This document shows, one piece after another, positions 1-8,995 of a DNA stretch of 43,092 nt. Origin of the DNA: Acidobacteria bacterium RIFCSPLOWO2_02_FULL_67_21 (lineage in GTDB: Bacteria > Acidobacteriota > Vicinamibacteria > Vicinamibacterales > UBA2999); NCBI GenBank assembly GCA_001767195.1, contig MEKU01000005.1:98126-141217 (forward strand), written 5' to 3'. The position numbers and the translations under genes were made by a program. Numbering within the stretch: the stretch's first letter is position 1; the number at the start of each line of letters is the position of its first letter. Under the pieces are notes generated by a model. That model saw only the letters and a program-made list of their open reading frames with translations, was not told the DNA's origin and made no database searches.

Positions 1-1
1 G

Positions 2-2269
2 GCCACCATTGAGATCGCGTACGCCGGCGTCCTCAACGACAAGCTGCGCGGCTTCTACATCAGCCGCGCCAACGGCCGCAAGTACGCCGTGACCCAGATG
101 GAGGCGACCGACGCGCGCCGGGCGTTTCCGTCATTCGACGAACCCGCGCTCAAGGCCACCTTTGACGTCTCGCTCATGGTGGACGCCGCCGATACCGCGA
201 TCTCCAACGGGGCGCAGGTGTCCGATACGCCGGGGCCGGAGCCCGGCACGCACACGCTGAGGTTTGCGACGACGCCGAAGATGTCCACGTATCTCGTCGC
301 GATGATCGTCGGCGACTTCGCGTGCCGCGGCGGCGCATCTGCCGGCGCCGCCGCCATCCGCGTCTGCGCGACGCAGGACAAGCTCCACCTGACCTCGTAT
401 GCGCTCGAGGCCGCCCAGCAGCAGCTCGCCTTCTTCAACGACTATTTCGGCATCCCGTACGCGTTCGGCAAACTCGATCTGATCGCCCTGCCCGACTTTG
501 CGGCCGGCGCGATGGAAAATGCCGGCGCGATCACCTTTCGCGAGCGGCTGCTGCTGATCGACCCGGCGCGGGCCTCGCTGGCCACGCGCAAGTCGGTCGC
601 CTCGATCATCTCGCACGAAATCGCCCATCAGTGGTTCGGCAACCTGGTCACGATGAAGTGGTGGGACGACATCTGGCTCAACGAGGGCTTTGCCACCTGG
701 ATGGCCAGCAAGCCGGTAGGGCGCTGGCGTCCCGAGTGGCGCGTCGAGCTGGACGACGCCGCGGATACGCAGACGGCGCTCGGCATCGATGCCCTGCGCA
801 CCACGCGACCGATCCGGATGCGCGTCGAGACGCCCGACCAGATCAACGAGGTCTTCGATGGAATCGCCTACGAGAAGACCGCGGCGGTGCTGCGGATGAT
901 CGAGGCCTTTGTCGGCCCGGAGGTCTTCCGAAAGGGCGTGGCGTCGTACCTGCGCAAGCATGCGTTCTCGAATGCCGCCGGGGAAGACTTCTGGACGGAA
1001 ATGGCGCGGGTGGCCGGCCGGCCGGTCGACCGGATCCTCGCCGGGTATGTCGAGCAGCCCGGCGCGCCGGTCATCTCCGTGGAGACGCGATGCACCGGGA
1101 CCAGTCCGTCGATCACGCTCGAGCAGGAGCGGTTTGCGGGAACCCCCGATCCCCCGGATGCGAGCGCCTCCGGGCTGTGGACGGTGCCGGTCTGCTTCAA
1201 GACCAGCGAGGGCGCCCCGCGGTGCGAGGTCCTCGACAGCCGGCGGCGCATCCTCCAGTCGCCCGGCTGCGCGAATGTCTTCGCCAATGCCGAGAGCCGG
1301 GGCTACTACTTCACCGAGTACGCCCCCGAGGCGATCCGAACGCTGACGCGCAGTGCCGGAGGGCTGGCGCCGGTCGAGCGACTCGGCCTGGTCGGCGACG
1401 AGTGGTGGATGGTGCGGAGCGGCCGGCACGACATCGGCGTCTATCTGGATCTGGCGGCGTCGCTCGCGGGCGATGACGCCGCGGCGGTCACCGACACGAT
1501 TGCCAGCCGGCTCTCGTTCACCGGCGAGTACGTCGTGGGGCCGGCGCAGCGCGCCTCGTACGAGGCCTGGATCCGCGACCGCTTCGGCCCGGTCCTGGGG
1601 GCGCTGGGGCTGCCTGGACCTGCGAGCGATGACGAGGAGCGATACAGCCGGCGCGCGGAGCTGCTGACGCTGGTCGGCGTCACCGGCAACGACCCCGCCG
1701 TCCGGCAGCGCGCCCGCGAGCTTGCCAGGGACTACATCCGCGTTCGCACGTCGCTGCCTGGAACGCTCGCACCCGTCGTCTTACGCGTCGCCGCCGTGAA
1801 CGGCGATCTTGCGCTCTACGAGGAGTACGTTGCGCAGCTCGGCGCTGCAGGCGGCGATCCCGAGGAGTACTACCGGTTCTTCGGCGCGCTTCCGTGGTTT
1901 CAGGAGCCGTCGCTCGTGCAGCGCACGCTGGCCTTTGCCGTCTCGCCCGACGTTCGCTCGCAGGACACCGGCACGCTCCTCGCCGGGCTGCTCGGCCGTC
2001 CGCTGTCCCGCGACGCGGCGTGGGCCTTCGTCAAGGCGCAGTGGCCGGCGCTCACCGCCAGGCTCGGGACGTTCCAAGGCATCCCCGGCATCATCGGCGC
2101 GCTCGGCAGCTTCTGCGCGGCCGGCGACGCCGAGGACGTCCGGCGGTTCTTCGCCGCCAATCCCATCCCATCGTCCGAGCGCTCGCTGCGGCAGTCGCTC
2201 GAGCGGATTGACGCATGCGCGGCGGTCGCGGACCGACAGGCGCCCGCGCTCGCCTCCTGGATGAATTAG
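2..2269 (+). CDS. M1 family metallo-aminopeptidase, 5' partial
   Basis: Zinc aminopeptidase of the M1 (ERAP/PepN-like) family, which removes N-terminal residues from peptides. The reading frame is open from base 2, and the residues before the first possible start already match the conserved family core ([21 protein letters not shown]), so the true start lies upstream of the window. Visible motifs are the exopeptidase signature GAMEN (506-520), the zinc site [10 protein letters not shown] beginning at 614, and the third ligand in NEGFATW from 680. A long ERAP1-like C-terminal helical region follows and ends at the TAG at 2267-2269. A REP-like palindrome begins about 11 bases downstream. Family assignment is secure. 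Substrate and whether it is exported cannot be judged because the N-terminus is missing. Confidence 0.96.
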   Translation, partial: ATIEIAYAGVLNDKLRGFYISRANGRKYAVTQMEATDARRAFPSFDEPALKATFDVSLMVDAADTAISNGAQVSDTPGPEPGTHTLRFATTPKMSTYLVAMIVGDFACRGGASAGAAAIRVCATQDKLHLTSYALEAAQQQLAFFNDYFGIPYAFGKLDLIALPDFAAGAMENAGAITFRERLLLIDPARASLATRKSVASIISHEIAHQWFGNLVTMKWWDDIWLNEGFATWMASKPVGRWRPEWRVELDDAADTQTALGIDALRTTRPIRMRVETPDQINEVFDGIAYEKTAAVLRMIEAFVGPEVFRKGVASYLRKHAFSNAAGEDFWTEMARVAGRPVDRILAGYVEQPGAPVISVETRCTGTSPSITLEQERFAGTPDPPDASASGLWTVPVCFKTSEGAPRCEVLDSRRRILQSPGCANVFANAESRGYYFTEYAPEAIRTLTRSAGGLAPVERLGLVGDEWWMVRSGRHDIGVYLDLAASLAGDDAAAVTDTIASRLSFTGEYVVGPAQRASYEAWIRDRFGPVLGALGLPGPASDDEERYSRRAELLTLVGVTGNDPAVRQRARELARDYIRVRTSLPGTLAPVVLRVAAVNGDLALYEEYVAQLGAAGGDPEEYYRFFGALPWFQEPSLVQRTLAFAVSPDVRSQDTGTLLAGLLGRPLSRDAAWAFVKAQWPALTARLGTFQGIPGIIGALGSFCAAGDAEDVRRFFAANPIPSSERSLRQSLERIDACAAVADRQAPALASWMN

Positions 2270-2279
2270 CGTGCTCATT

Positions 2280-2322
2280 CGTACGTAGTGCCGGGCTTTA
2301 GCCCGGCTAAAGCCGGGCACGA
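2280..2322. repeat. REP-like palindrome, family A
   Basis: A 33-bp near-perfect palindrome (2288-2320) with arms GTGCCGGGCTTTAG and CTAAAGCCGGGCAC, flanked by GTACGTA. The same core recurs near 11306, 14430, 19664, 22662, 22714 and, as a half copy, 36410. It lies between two convergent genes and could act as a transcript-end hairpin. It has no T-run. Confidence 0.85.
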
Positions 2323-2357
2323 CTACCGACTACCACCTACCAGCTACCAGCTACTCC
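2323..2357. repeat. CTACCA-type dispersed repeat, family D
   Basis: Short tandem variants of CTACCACCTACCAGCTACC directly follow the REP-like palindrome. The same type of sequence, in both orientations, fills the gap at 20904-21010. The TAG stop codon of the minus-strand propeller gene (2351-2353) is formed by this repeat. Confidence 0.7.
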
Positions 2358-4027
2358 AACGGCTCCAGCTTGATGATCGTCGCGCTGTGCGTCGCACCCA
2401 CCCAGAACGCGACGGGTTTGGCCGAGTTGTCCACGACGACCCGCCGGACGTTGGTCGCCCTCGGCAGGCCGTATTCGACGTACTGTCCGCTCTTCGGGTC
2501 GAGGCGAAGGATGCGATCGTTGTACTCCCCGCCGGCCCAGACGTCGCCGTTCCGATCGATGGTGACGTCGTAAGGCCATGCCCCCGGCGTCGGCGGCGCC
2601 CACTCCTGGAACGCCTGCGTCTTCGTGTCGAACATGCCGATCTTGTCGGCACGGTTCTCGCCGAACCAGATGCGGGCCTGCGAGTCGATCATGCCGCGCC
2701 GTGGACCCGATCCAGGCGTGGGCGTCTTGAAGATCCTGATATCGCCGGTCTTGGCATCGATGCGGCCGACGTCCTCGCGTCCGATGACGAGGAAGTAGAC
2801 GTTGTTCTGCGGATCGGAGACCACGTCATAGATGTTCGGACGCGGAATCGCGTACGGCTCGAACACCTCGAACTTCCCCGTCTTCGTATCCACGCGGAAG
2901 ACCCGATACGTCCCCGCGTCCTGGAACCAGACCTTGCCGTCCACGTGGGAGTTCTCGGGGCTGATCTGGTTGATCTGCACGTGCGGGCCATTCAGCTCCG
3001 GCGGCAGGCTCCACGTCTGGAAGGTCTCCGTCTTCCGATCGAACTTGCCGACCGCCGCCTGATACAGCATCCCGAGCCAGAGGTTCTGGTCGCGATCGAG
3101 GCGCAGCGCCAGGCTGCCGGTCGGGGCGCCCGGCTTGACCACCGGCACCTTGTATTCCGTGATCTTCCCGCTCTTCGGGTCGAGCTTCCCGAGAATCTGT
3201 TCGCCGAAGCCCGCGTACCACGCCATCCCATGGGAATCGACGACGACGTCGTGCGGCTGGCGGGTCCGTGCCGGCAGGTCGTACTCCGTGTAGATCACCT
3301 GCGTGGCGCGCCCCTTCGGCCGCGGCAGCGTCTTGAAGCTGTAGGTCCATTGCGGCGAGGCGCTCAGGTTCGCCGTGGCGAGGTACTCCGCCTGCCGGCG
3401 GCGCGAGACCCGCTGCTGCTCCGGGTTCGGCGGGCCGCCGCCAACCCGCTCGGCCGGCTCGCGCTGCGGATGCAGGGGGAATGCGAGCGGCGGATAGGTC
3501 CCCATGCGCTCGATGACCGCCTCCCAGGCATCGGCGTCATGCCGCGAGCGCATCACGCGCTCGAGGGTGTGGCAGTGGGCGCAGCCGCGGATCGAAGCTT
3601 TCTGCGCATCGGTTCCGGGGATGCTCATCAGCCACTCGGTGTTCGACAACTGCGCGGCGACGTCCCCGGCGGTCCGCAGCGTGAGATCCGCCGTCGCCGT
3701 CTGCCCGGCCGTAATGGTGACGGCCCCGGGGCCGTCCAGCTCGTATCCCGTTGCCCGGATGCGCAGGGCGTACTGCCCCGGCTCGAGCCGCGCGCGCGGG
3801 AAGCGATACCGTCCCCGGGCGTCGCTGACCACGGTGGTGGCGATGGTCGAGCCGGCCCGTCTGGCCGTCACCATCACGCCTTCCATCGCGCCTTCCTGCG
3901 CGGAGGTCACGGCACCTGAGAGGGCGGCGGCATCCTGCGCGGCCAGTTGGACCCGGGCGCGAGGCGCCGCGAACACACAGGCCGCAACCATGGCGGCAAT
4001 CAGAACCGGAATCCGTCTGGCGCGCAT
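2351..4027 (-). CDS. Exported streptogramin-lyase-like propeller with carboxypeptidase-regulatory domain and CxxCH motif
   Basis: 558-residue exported protein. Residues 1-30 look like a signal peptide (MRARRIPVLIAAMVAACVFA). Residues about 36-120 form a carboxypeptidase-regulatory-like beta sandwich (RGRYRFPRARLEPGQYALRI). A CAHCH motif at 149-153 is a c-type haem attachment site. Residues about 240-555 are beta-propeller repeats of the Vgb/virginiamycin B lyase type (PHDVVVDSHGMAWYAGFGEQ, repeats of KTGxxxxF/Y). The ATG at 4027 is preceded by AGGAGG six bases upstream. Related multi-domain proteins are usually called streptogramin lyase or 'carboxypeptidase regulatory-like' by homology only. 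An antibiotic-inactivating role is not supported, and the haem motif suggests a redox role. The stop codon lies in a dispersed repeat. Confidence 0.85.
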   Translation of the reverse strand: MRARRIPVLIAAMVAACVFAAPRARVQLAAQDAAALSGAVTSAQEGAMEGVMVTARRAGSTIATTVVSDARGRYRFPRARLEPGQYALRIRATGYELDGPGAVTITAGQTATADLTLRTAGDVAAQLSNTEWLMSIPGTDAQKASIRGCAHCHTLERVMRSRHDADAWEAVIERMGTYPPLAFPLHPQREPAERVGGGPPNPEQQRVSRRRQAEYLATANLSASPQWTYSFKTLPRPKGRATQVIYTEYDLPARTRQPHDVVVDSHGMAWYAGFGEQILGKLDPKSGKITEYKVPVVKPGAPTGSLALRLDRDQNLWLGMLYQAAVGKFDRKTETFQTWSLPPELNGPHVQINQISPENSHVDGKVWFQDAGTYRVFRVDTKTGKFEVFEPYAIPRPNIYDVVSDPQNNVYFLVIGREDVGRIDAKTGDIRIFKTPTPGSGPRRGMIDSQARIWFGENRADKIGMFDTKTQAFQEWAPPTPGAWPYDVTIDRNGDVWAGGEYNDRILRLDPKSGQYVEYGLPRATNVRRVVVDNSAKPVAFWVGATHSATIIKLEPLE

Positions 4028-4190
4028 AGAAAACCTCCTGGTGACGCTTCACTCCCCCGAAGGACCTCAGAATAGTCGGCCCATGGATGCCGGGTGTCAA
4101 GCGACGCAGAAGACGCCCTGAAAAACCCTCTGCGCCAACCGCGGGCAAGGTCGCGCGCGTCCAGGGCCGCTCGGGTATGATGCGACAGAC

Positions 4191-4757
4191 GTGGGTCGTC
4201 ACATTCTCGCTGCATTCATCCTGGCGCTGGCCGGCCTCGTGCCGGCCGGCGCCACCTCCTACGCTCCGGTGAGCTTCGGAGAGCTCGTCGCCCGCGCCGA
4301 CGTCATTTTCGTCGGCGAGGTCGTGGACGTGCGGCCGCTTCCATTCACGACCCGCGACGGCACGATCATCAAGACCCGCGTCGTCTTCCGCGTCTCCGAT
4401 CCAATCTGGGGCACGTCCGCCGCACTCGAGGTCTTCGACTTCTTCGGCGGCGAGTGGGGCGGCGTCGGCATGGCGATCGCCGAGATGCCCACCTTCGCGG
4501 TCGGCGACCGCCGTGTGGTGTTCGCACGGCGCGAGCGGAGCATCAACCCCATCGTGGGATTTAGGCAGGGGCTCCTGCAGGTCCGCCGCGATGCCGCCGG
4601 CGCCGATCGCGTGCTGACGCTCGATGGGAGACCGATCGACGCGCCCGAGAGCATCGGCGCACAGCGCGCCGGACGGACCGGTGTGCCGGCGGCGCCCATG
4701 CGTCTTGCGGACTTCCGCGCCCGCATCGGGCGCGCCCTCGCAGGGCGACGCCGATGA
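4191..4757 (+). CDS. Exported protein of unknown function, coupled to matrixin gene
   Basis: 188 residues beginning at a GTG, with an N-terminal hydrophobic stretch (HILAAFILALAGLVPAGA) that reads as a signal peptide. The mature part begins with SFGELVARADVIFVGEVVDV and a beta-rich region, and ends in an Arg-rich tail. I do not recognise a named domain, though the early segment resembles small exported beta-barrel proteins found with matrixins. Its TGA overlaps the ATG of the metalloprotease gene (4754), so the two are translationally coupled and probably act together in the envelope or outside the cell. An inhibitor or chaperone of the protease is one possibility, unproven. Confidence 0.75.
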   Translation: MGRHILAAFILALAGLVPAGATSYAPVSFGELVARADVIFVGEVVDVRPLPFTTRDGTIIKTRVVFRVSDPIWGTSAALEVFDFFGGEWGGVGMAIAEMPTFAVGDRRVVFARRERSINPIVGFRQGLLQVRRDAAGADRVLTLDGRPIDAPESIGAQRAGRTGVPAAPMRLADFRARIGRALAGRRR

Positions 4758-5479
4758 GAGCACGGCTGGCGATCCTCGGCGCGGCGGCGCTCGTGATGCT
4801 CATCACCCAGGCCCCGACCGCCTACTGGGCTCACGGCCAGCGCTGGGCGTCTGGCTCAGCCATCGTGATGCAGCTGCAGCTCGGCCTGCCGATGCAGCCG
4901 CTCAGCGACGGCCACCCGAGCTGGGATGCCGTGGCCGCCGGCGCGCTCGCGTCATGGAATCAGGTGCTGAACGAAGTGGGGTTCGACGCCGTTGCCGACT
5001 CGGTTGAAGGAGCCGGCCTGCAGAACGAGCTCAACAACGTGCTGTGGGGCGATGATGTCTACGGCGACGCGTTCGGGGATGCGATCGCCATCACCAAATG
5101 GCTCTACATCGTTCCCGACAACATCACCGTCGAGGCCGACGTGGTCTTCGACCGGGCCAGGGCCTGGGACTCGTACCGCGGCGCCCTGCGGCGCGCGCCG
5201 CAGGGCGGCACGCTCAACGACTTCCGCCGGGTGGCGCTGCACGAGTTCGGCCACGCGCTCGGCCTGGGGCATCCGGACGAGCATGAGCAGTCGGTTCCGG
5301 CGATCATGAATCGGCAGACGGGAACCCTCGACGATCTGCAACCCGACGACATCGAAGGCGTCCAGTCGATCTACGGCGTCCGCCCCCCGGCCGACGTCGC
5401 GCCCCCGGGCGCAGCCGCGCCGCCAGCCGCGACCGATCCGCCGGCCGAAGGCGAGCCGCTCACCTTCGGCCGCCGCTGA
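4754..5479 (+). CDS. Matrixin-type zinc metalloprotease (M10 family)
   Basis: 241-residue secreted protease. An N-terminal hydrophobic segment (LAILGAAALVMLITQAPTAYWA) is a probable signal peptide. The metzincin motif HEFGHALGLGH at residues 163-173 gives three histidine zinc ligands and the catalytic glutamate, followed by PDEHEQSVPAIMN, where the methionine fits the Met-turn position. LQPDDIEGVQSIYG, typical of the matrixin C-terminal helix, is present. The tail after residue 210 is Pro/Ala-rich. There is no haemopexin domain and no clear cysteine-switch propeptide. The ATG overlaps the stop of the preceding gene. Confidence 0.92.
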   Translation: MRARLAILGAAALVMLITQAPTAYWAHGQRWASGSAIVMQLQLGLPMQPLSDGHPSWDAVAAGALASWNQVLNEVGFDAVADSVEGAGLQNELNNVLWGDDVYGDAFGDAIAITKWLYIVPDNITVEADVVFDRARAWDSYRGALRRAPQGGTLNDFRRVALHEFGHALGLGHPDEHEQSVPAIMNRQTGTLDDLQPDDIEGVQSIYGVRPPADVAPPGAAAPPAATDPPAEGEPLTFGRR

Positions 5480-5551
5480 TCTCGCTCAAGCGCAGCCGCC
5501 CTTACCACTCGACCTGCAGCGCGATGGTGCCGGTCGCCCCATTGAGGCGCC

Positions 5552-6382
5552 CTACTGCCTCGGCAGGCTGATGTTGATGGCTGAGGTCTGCGCGGCCGTC
5601 ACGGTCACCTCCGCCGTGTAGCTGCGGTAGCCGTCCTTCCGCACCTCGATCCGATGCGTACCGGGCGCCACCTGAACCACGAGCGCCTCGTCGTCCTGCG
5701 GCCCTTCCCATCGCTCACCGTCGATCAGCACTTCCGCATCGCCGGGCTGGACACGGATGGCCAGCGCGCCAAAGCTGGCGTCGCCGCGGATTACCTCGCC
5801 CTCGTCGCCGCCGCGTGGCCTGGCGGGCGGCGGGCCGCTCCGGCGCGCCGGATCGCTGCGCGGCGCGGCCGACGGCCGCGGCTCCCCCACCTCGCCTGCG
5901 GCGAGCGGTTCCATCGCGTGGCGGATCCGGAACGTCCCGTGGTCCTGAAGGAAGATCTTCTGATGAACCGACCTGTGCCCCGCCAGGTACAGCGTGACGT
6001 CGTGCTCGCCCGGCTCCAGGTGCAGCCGCTGGAACATTCCGTCGAAGTCGTCGACCGTGCCCGCGTAGTACCCGTCCACGTACACCTCCGTCTCCCGCGG
6101 CGACACCTGCAGCCGAACCGAGGCGGTGTCGTCGTAGTACGGGCGGCCGTACGCGTATGGCGGATACCCCCCGTACGGATACGGATACCACCACGGGTCG
6201 TAGAAGGAGTCGTAGTAGAACGGCGAGAGGAACAGCGGGCGGTAGTACGCGGCAACCACGACGCCGCCGCGGCGCGGCGGGGCGGCGCGGCGGCCCTGGG
6301 CAGACGCGGCGTCCTGGATCATGGGCGCCGTCAGGAGCGCTACGGTGCCGAGGGAGAGCATCAGCAGTCGCATCGATCGCAC
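5552..6382 (-). CDS. Exported PEGA-domain protein
   Basis: 276-residue exported protein with two PEGA-type beta modules. Residues 1-29 form a signal peptide ending near ASAQG. A Tyr/Pro/Gly-rich segment (about 45-85, YYDSFYDPWWYPYPYGG) follows. The first PEGA-like module is at about 88-150 (RLQVSPRETEVYVDGYYAGTV). A Pro/Arg-rich linker leads to the second module at about 205-275 (AIRVQPGDAEVLIDGERWEG, then GTHRIEVRKDGYRSY). The GTG at 6382 is chosen because GGAGG lies seven bases upstream; an ATG three codons further is possible. PEGA domains are thought to be surface or envelope binding modules. The ligand is unknown. Confidence 0.88.
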   Translation of the reverse strand: MRSMRLLMLSLGTVALLTAPMIQDAASAQGRRAAPPRRGGVVVAAYYRPLFLSPFYYDSFYDPWWYPYPYGGYPPYAYGRPYYDDTASVRLQVSPRETEVYVDGYYAGTVDDFDGMFQRLHLEPGEHDVTLYLAGHRSVHQKIFLQDHGTFRIRHAMEPLAAGEVGEPRPSAAPRSDPARRSGPPPARPRGGDEGEVIRGDASFGALAIRVQPGDAEVLIDGERWEGPQDDEALVVQVAPGTHRIEVRKDGYRSYTAEVTVTAAQTSAINISLPRQ

Positions 6383-6486
6383 GGGGCAACCTCCGGAGAA
6401 GTGGACATTGAGGGTCGTTCACCGGTGCTGCAGGCAACGCCCGTGCCGCAAATGAGGTGCGCTAAGTGATTGCGATCATGAGATGC

Positions 6487-6564
6487 GGCAGATCGCTCGC
6501 GGCATTGCCCGCGTCATCCCACCTGGACACCGTGTCGTGGGTGGAGCACGCCGTGCGATCTGCC
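6487..6564. repeat. Nested inverted repeat between hipA and the PEGA gene
   Basis: Outer arms GGCAGATCGC (6487-6496) and GCGATCTGCC (6555-6564) are perfectly complementary. An inner hairpin is built from CCCACCTGGACAC and GTGTCGTGGG. It lies downstream of hipA and upstream of the PEGA gene, both on the minus strand. It may fold in the hipA transcript 3' end or mark an island boundary. There is no T-run. Confidence 0.55.
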
Positions 6565-6618
6565 ACACATTTGCCATAGTGCGGCACACACCTGAAGATT
6601 GTAAGTATCGCAAACAGG

Positions 6619-7911
6619 TCATCGAGACAGATCCTGATGGTGCTCCTTGATGCGCGTCACCTCCGACCCGGTCACATTCGCCTGCGTGGCAAAGTCCGGC
6701 CACGAAGACACTGTCTCACTAACGTGTTGCAGGACTTGAGGGGCAGTGCCGACACCAAAGCGATCCGCGACCGCCAGTAAATCATCCCGAGAGATAGCGG
6801 CGAATTTCCCATTCACCGACATCAGGTGCTGGTACGTCCACTCCCCCTTCGGATTGTAGGCGTACGTCACGTCGTACGCTGGCACCAGTTCCCACGCTCC
6901 ATCCTCGCGAAGGAGAAACGACACGTTCTTCGTGTGGTCATCACAATTTGCCGCGATGACGTTGAAGGCGATACGCCTGAAGGCTTCCTCCTTCGCGTCG
7001 TATCCCAACCCAAGCCGATCAATCGTCAATAGCAACTGGCTGACGTCGTGTGTGGCTTTGTGACGGTAGTCCAGATGCGCGAGGCCGCAGAGCGTCTGCA
7101 CATGGTGCTTTGCGTTTCCATCACGGTCGAACCGCTTGGTCATGAAATGGGCACGGCCATGCTCTTCCAACAATCGGCACGGCGACATCGTGATTCCCGC
7201 GGCGCAGGCCATCAGGTGATAGGCGTACTCGATGCGTCCGTAGTCCTGGCTGACACCGAGCCTTTCATCAATGCCCACACCATCGAACTTGATCAGCCAA
7301 TGTTCGAACCCTGCTTGCACATCGAACTGCCCTGCGCGGATCTCGCCGGTCGCCGGATTCCACGAAATGACGGCCTTCGCCCGTGCTCCTCCAGCAGACG
7401 TACCGACTTGAATGATTTGCGCCAGAGCGGCCTGGCCGTGCGCGTCAGTGTCGATCTCGCCCTGCACGGCGCGCCGTGCACCTTCGACCAGCGCAGACAG
7501 TTCAATCGCGGTGCTCGGCTTTGATGCTTTGGGACCAAGCGCGGGCTTGAACTCCAGGGCACCCATACCCCGCTTGCCCATGTAGGCCAGGCGATCGAGC
7601 GACGTGATCTGCGATTTGGCGACACCCTCGCGCGCCATCCATGCGTCAATCAGGGCATTCCCGAAGTCGTCAGGCAGCGCGTCGGCGAGCATCCCCGGCA
7701 GCCGCCTATAGGTCAGCTCGGGAAGATCGGCAAACACGAATGGTTCATTCGCCGCGGTGAGCGGCATCGTCAGGGGCGCCAGTTCAATTCCTGAGCGAAC
7801 GAAGGCAGGTTGGTACTCGAACGCGTAGTACCCGAGTCTCGGATCGCGCGCGACGGCACCCACGGCCTTGCGCCAGATGCGGACCTCGACGACGGAGACT
7901 GGGGTGTACAC
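6619..7911 (-). CDS. hipA: HipA-family serine/threonine kinase toxin
   Basis: 430 residues, close to the 440 of E. coli HipA, a kinase toxin that phosphorylates glutamyl-tRNA synthetase and induces dormancy. The N-terminal HipA_N-type region covers about 1-125. The Ser-Gly loop equivalent is TSAGGARAK (171-179), where E. coli HipA autophosphorylates. The catalytic loop is NCDDHTKN (322-329), with D324 aligning to the catalytic Asp, and the metal-binding Asp is D347 in PAYD. All key residues are present, so the protein looks active. The start is GTG at 7911 with no better in-frame start upstream. It lies 16 bases downstream of the antitoxin gene. The target in this organism is not known. Confidence 0.93.
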   Translation of the reverse strand: MYTPVSVVEVRIWRKAVGAVARDPRLGYYAFEYQPAFVRSGIELAPLTMPLTAANEPFVFADLPELTYRRLPGMLADALPDDFGNALIDAWMAREGVAKSQITSLDRLAYMGKRGMGALEFKPALGPKASKPSTAIELSALVEGARRAVQGEIDTDAHGQAALAQIIQVGTSAGGARAKAVISWNPATGEIRAGQFDVQAGFEHWLIKFDGVGIDERLGVSQDYGRIEYAYHLMACAAGITMSPCRLLEEHGRAHFMTKRFDRDGNAKHHVQTLCGLAHLDYRHKATHDVSQLLLTIDRLGLGYDAKEEAFRRIAFNVIAANCDDHTKNVSFLLREDGAWELVPAYDVTYAYNPKGEWTYQHLMSVNGKFAAISRDDLLAVADRFGVGTAPQVLQHVSETVSSWPDFATQANVTGSEVTRIKEHHQDLSR

Positions 7912-7927
7912 GCGGGTCTCGTGTCTT

Positions 7928-8242
7928 CTACGACTTCTTCGTTCTGAGATGCCTGGGGGATGCGCGCTGACGTGGCGCCTTGGTCTTGAGCATCTGTACG
8001 GGGCTGATCGAGACGGCGGGCGCGAGCGCGCGAAGCCACTCGACCCTGTTCAAGACCCGCAGAACCTGGATCAATGAGCGAAGCGTCGCTCCCCTCCCAC
8101 GCTCAAGGTTCTTGACTGCGTTCAGGGCGATGCCGGCTCGATCGGCCAGCTGCTGTTGGTCGAGATTCTGCCGAAGTCTTAGAACACGGATCTGCCTGCC
8201 CAGCTCAACTTCCCACTCGTCCGAGGTCGTCAGCACATCCAC
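7928..8242 (-). CDS. hipB: HipB-type XRE antitoxin
   Basis: 104-residue helix-turn-helix protein and presumed antitoxin and repressor of the hipBA operon. The HTH is in VLRLRQNLDQQQLADRAGIA through KNLERGRGATLRSLIQVL, followed by a basic C-terminal tail (KTKAPRQRASPRHLRTKKS). The frame is open further upstream to a TTG at 8272. I prefer GTG at 8242 because AGGG sits eight bases before it and because one arm of a likely operator (8258-8265) would otherwise be coding. The toxin gene follows directly. Confidence 0.88.
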   Translation of the reverse strand: MDVLTTSDEWEVELGRQIRVLRLRQNLDQQQLADRAGIALNAVKNLERGRGATLRSLIQVLRVLNRVEWLRALAPAVSISPVQMLKTKAPRQRASPRHLRTKKS

Positions 8243-8257
8243 ATCAGTAGCCCTAAA

Positions 8258-8295
8258 TAGGTCTATTATCAATATACATGATGCTTGTAGACCTA
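8258..8295 (-). promoter_or_regulatory. Putative hipBA operator/promoter
   Basis: Perfect 8-bp inverted arms TAGGTCTA (8258-8265) and TAGACCTA (8288-8295) flank a very AT-rich 22-bp core just upstream of the hipB start. On the minus strand the core carries -10-like hexamers (TATATT, GATAAT). HipB-type proteins repress their own operon by binding paired palindromic half-sites, so this is the natural operator candidate. The local AT content stands out against the GC-rich surroundings. Confidence 0.6.
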
Positions 8296-8511
8296 AACGA
8301 GGATGTAAACTTCGCTACTTATGACATCTCGTCGCGCGCGCTTCAGCGGTCGATTGGGTAACAACCTGCACCCATGACCCACCTGGGCCGAATGTTCGAA
8401 AGGTCCTGTCCTTACGTGGCTGCTGGAGCCGTAAACTCCCCGCGCCCTCACGACGATAAGGAGTCCTGGAACCCACCACGGCAGTAGATCCGGCTTCTCA
8501 GGAGTTTAGCT

Positions 8512-8958
8512 GTGCAAATATTGGGCTGTGCTCGTGCTCTCTGGCTTGGCGTGCCGCTCATGCTCAGCTCAACCCTAGTCGTCGTCGCGACGACTCCCCA
8601 GGGCGCTCGCGGTGAACCCACCACGACGGCAGTGGCGCTGGCCAGTGGCCGCGACACCTTCCGCCAATTTTGTGCCCCGTGCCATGGCGTCGACGGCAGG
8701 GGGCACGGGCCGATCGCGGCCATCCTGACGACGCCGCCCACCGATCTCACGACTATGAAACGACGCAATATGGGCGTGTTCCCGCTTGCCACTTTCGAGG
8801 CGATGATCACGGGGGCATCCCATCTCGCGACGGCCGCCCACGGTTCGGAGCAAATGCCGATCTGGGGACCGACGTTCAGCGCGATTGATGGCAACCCGAC
8901 ATTGGCGCGGGCGCGAGTCGCAAACCTGGCGGCCTACATGGAATCCTTACAGCAATAG
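8512..8958 (+). CDS. Small exported c-type cytochrome
   Basis: 148 residues. An N-terminal signal peptide (about 1-33) precedes a single mono-haem cytochrome c domain. The haem attachment site is CAPCH at 54-58 (ASGRDTFRQFCAPCHGVDGRG) and the likely axial methionine is M115 in EQMPIWGP. It ends with a helix (LANLAAYMESLQQ-type) typical of class I cytochromes. The GTG start at 8512 is supported by AGGAG about eight bases upstream. No oxidase or dehydrogenase gene lies next to it, so its redox partner is unknown. The neighbours are accessory genes. Confidence 0.92.
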   Translation: MQILGCARALWLGVPLMLSSTLVVVATTPQGARGEPTTTAVALASGRDTFRQFCAPCHGVDGRGHGPIAAILTTPPTDLTTMKRRNMGVFPLATFEAMITGASHLATAAHGSEQMPIWGPTFSAIDGNPTLARARVANLAAYMESLQQ

Positions 8959-8995
8959 GTATCGCGAGATACAGATCTCATGAGATCAGGGCCGT

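Noticed and set aside
131-1429. Long minus-strand open frame opposite the M1 peptidase
   Set aside because: It is an Arg/Gly-rich shadow of a clear gene, caused by high GC; no domain or start site.
2351-4027. Antibiotic resistance by streptogramin (virginiamycin B) lyase
   Set aside because: Only the propeller fold is shared; the haem motif and extra domain argue for a different role.
5502-5551. NGATGTIALQVEW-like C-terminal fragment after the PEGA gene
   Set aside because: It looks like the end of an exported protein, but it lies outside the PEGA frame and no upstream part is found; too short to call.
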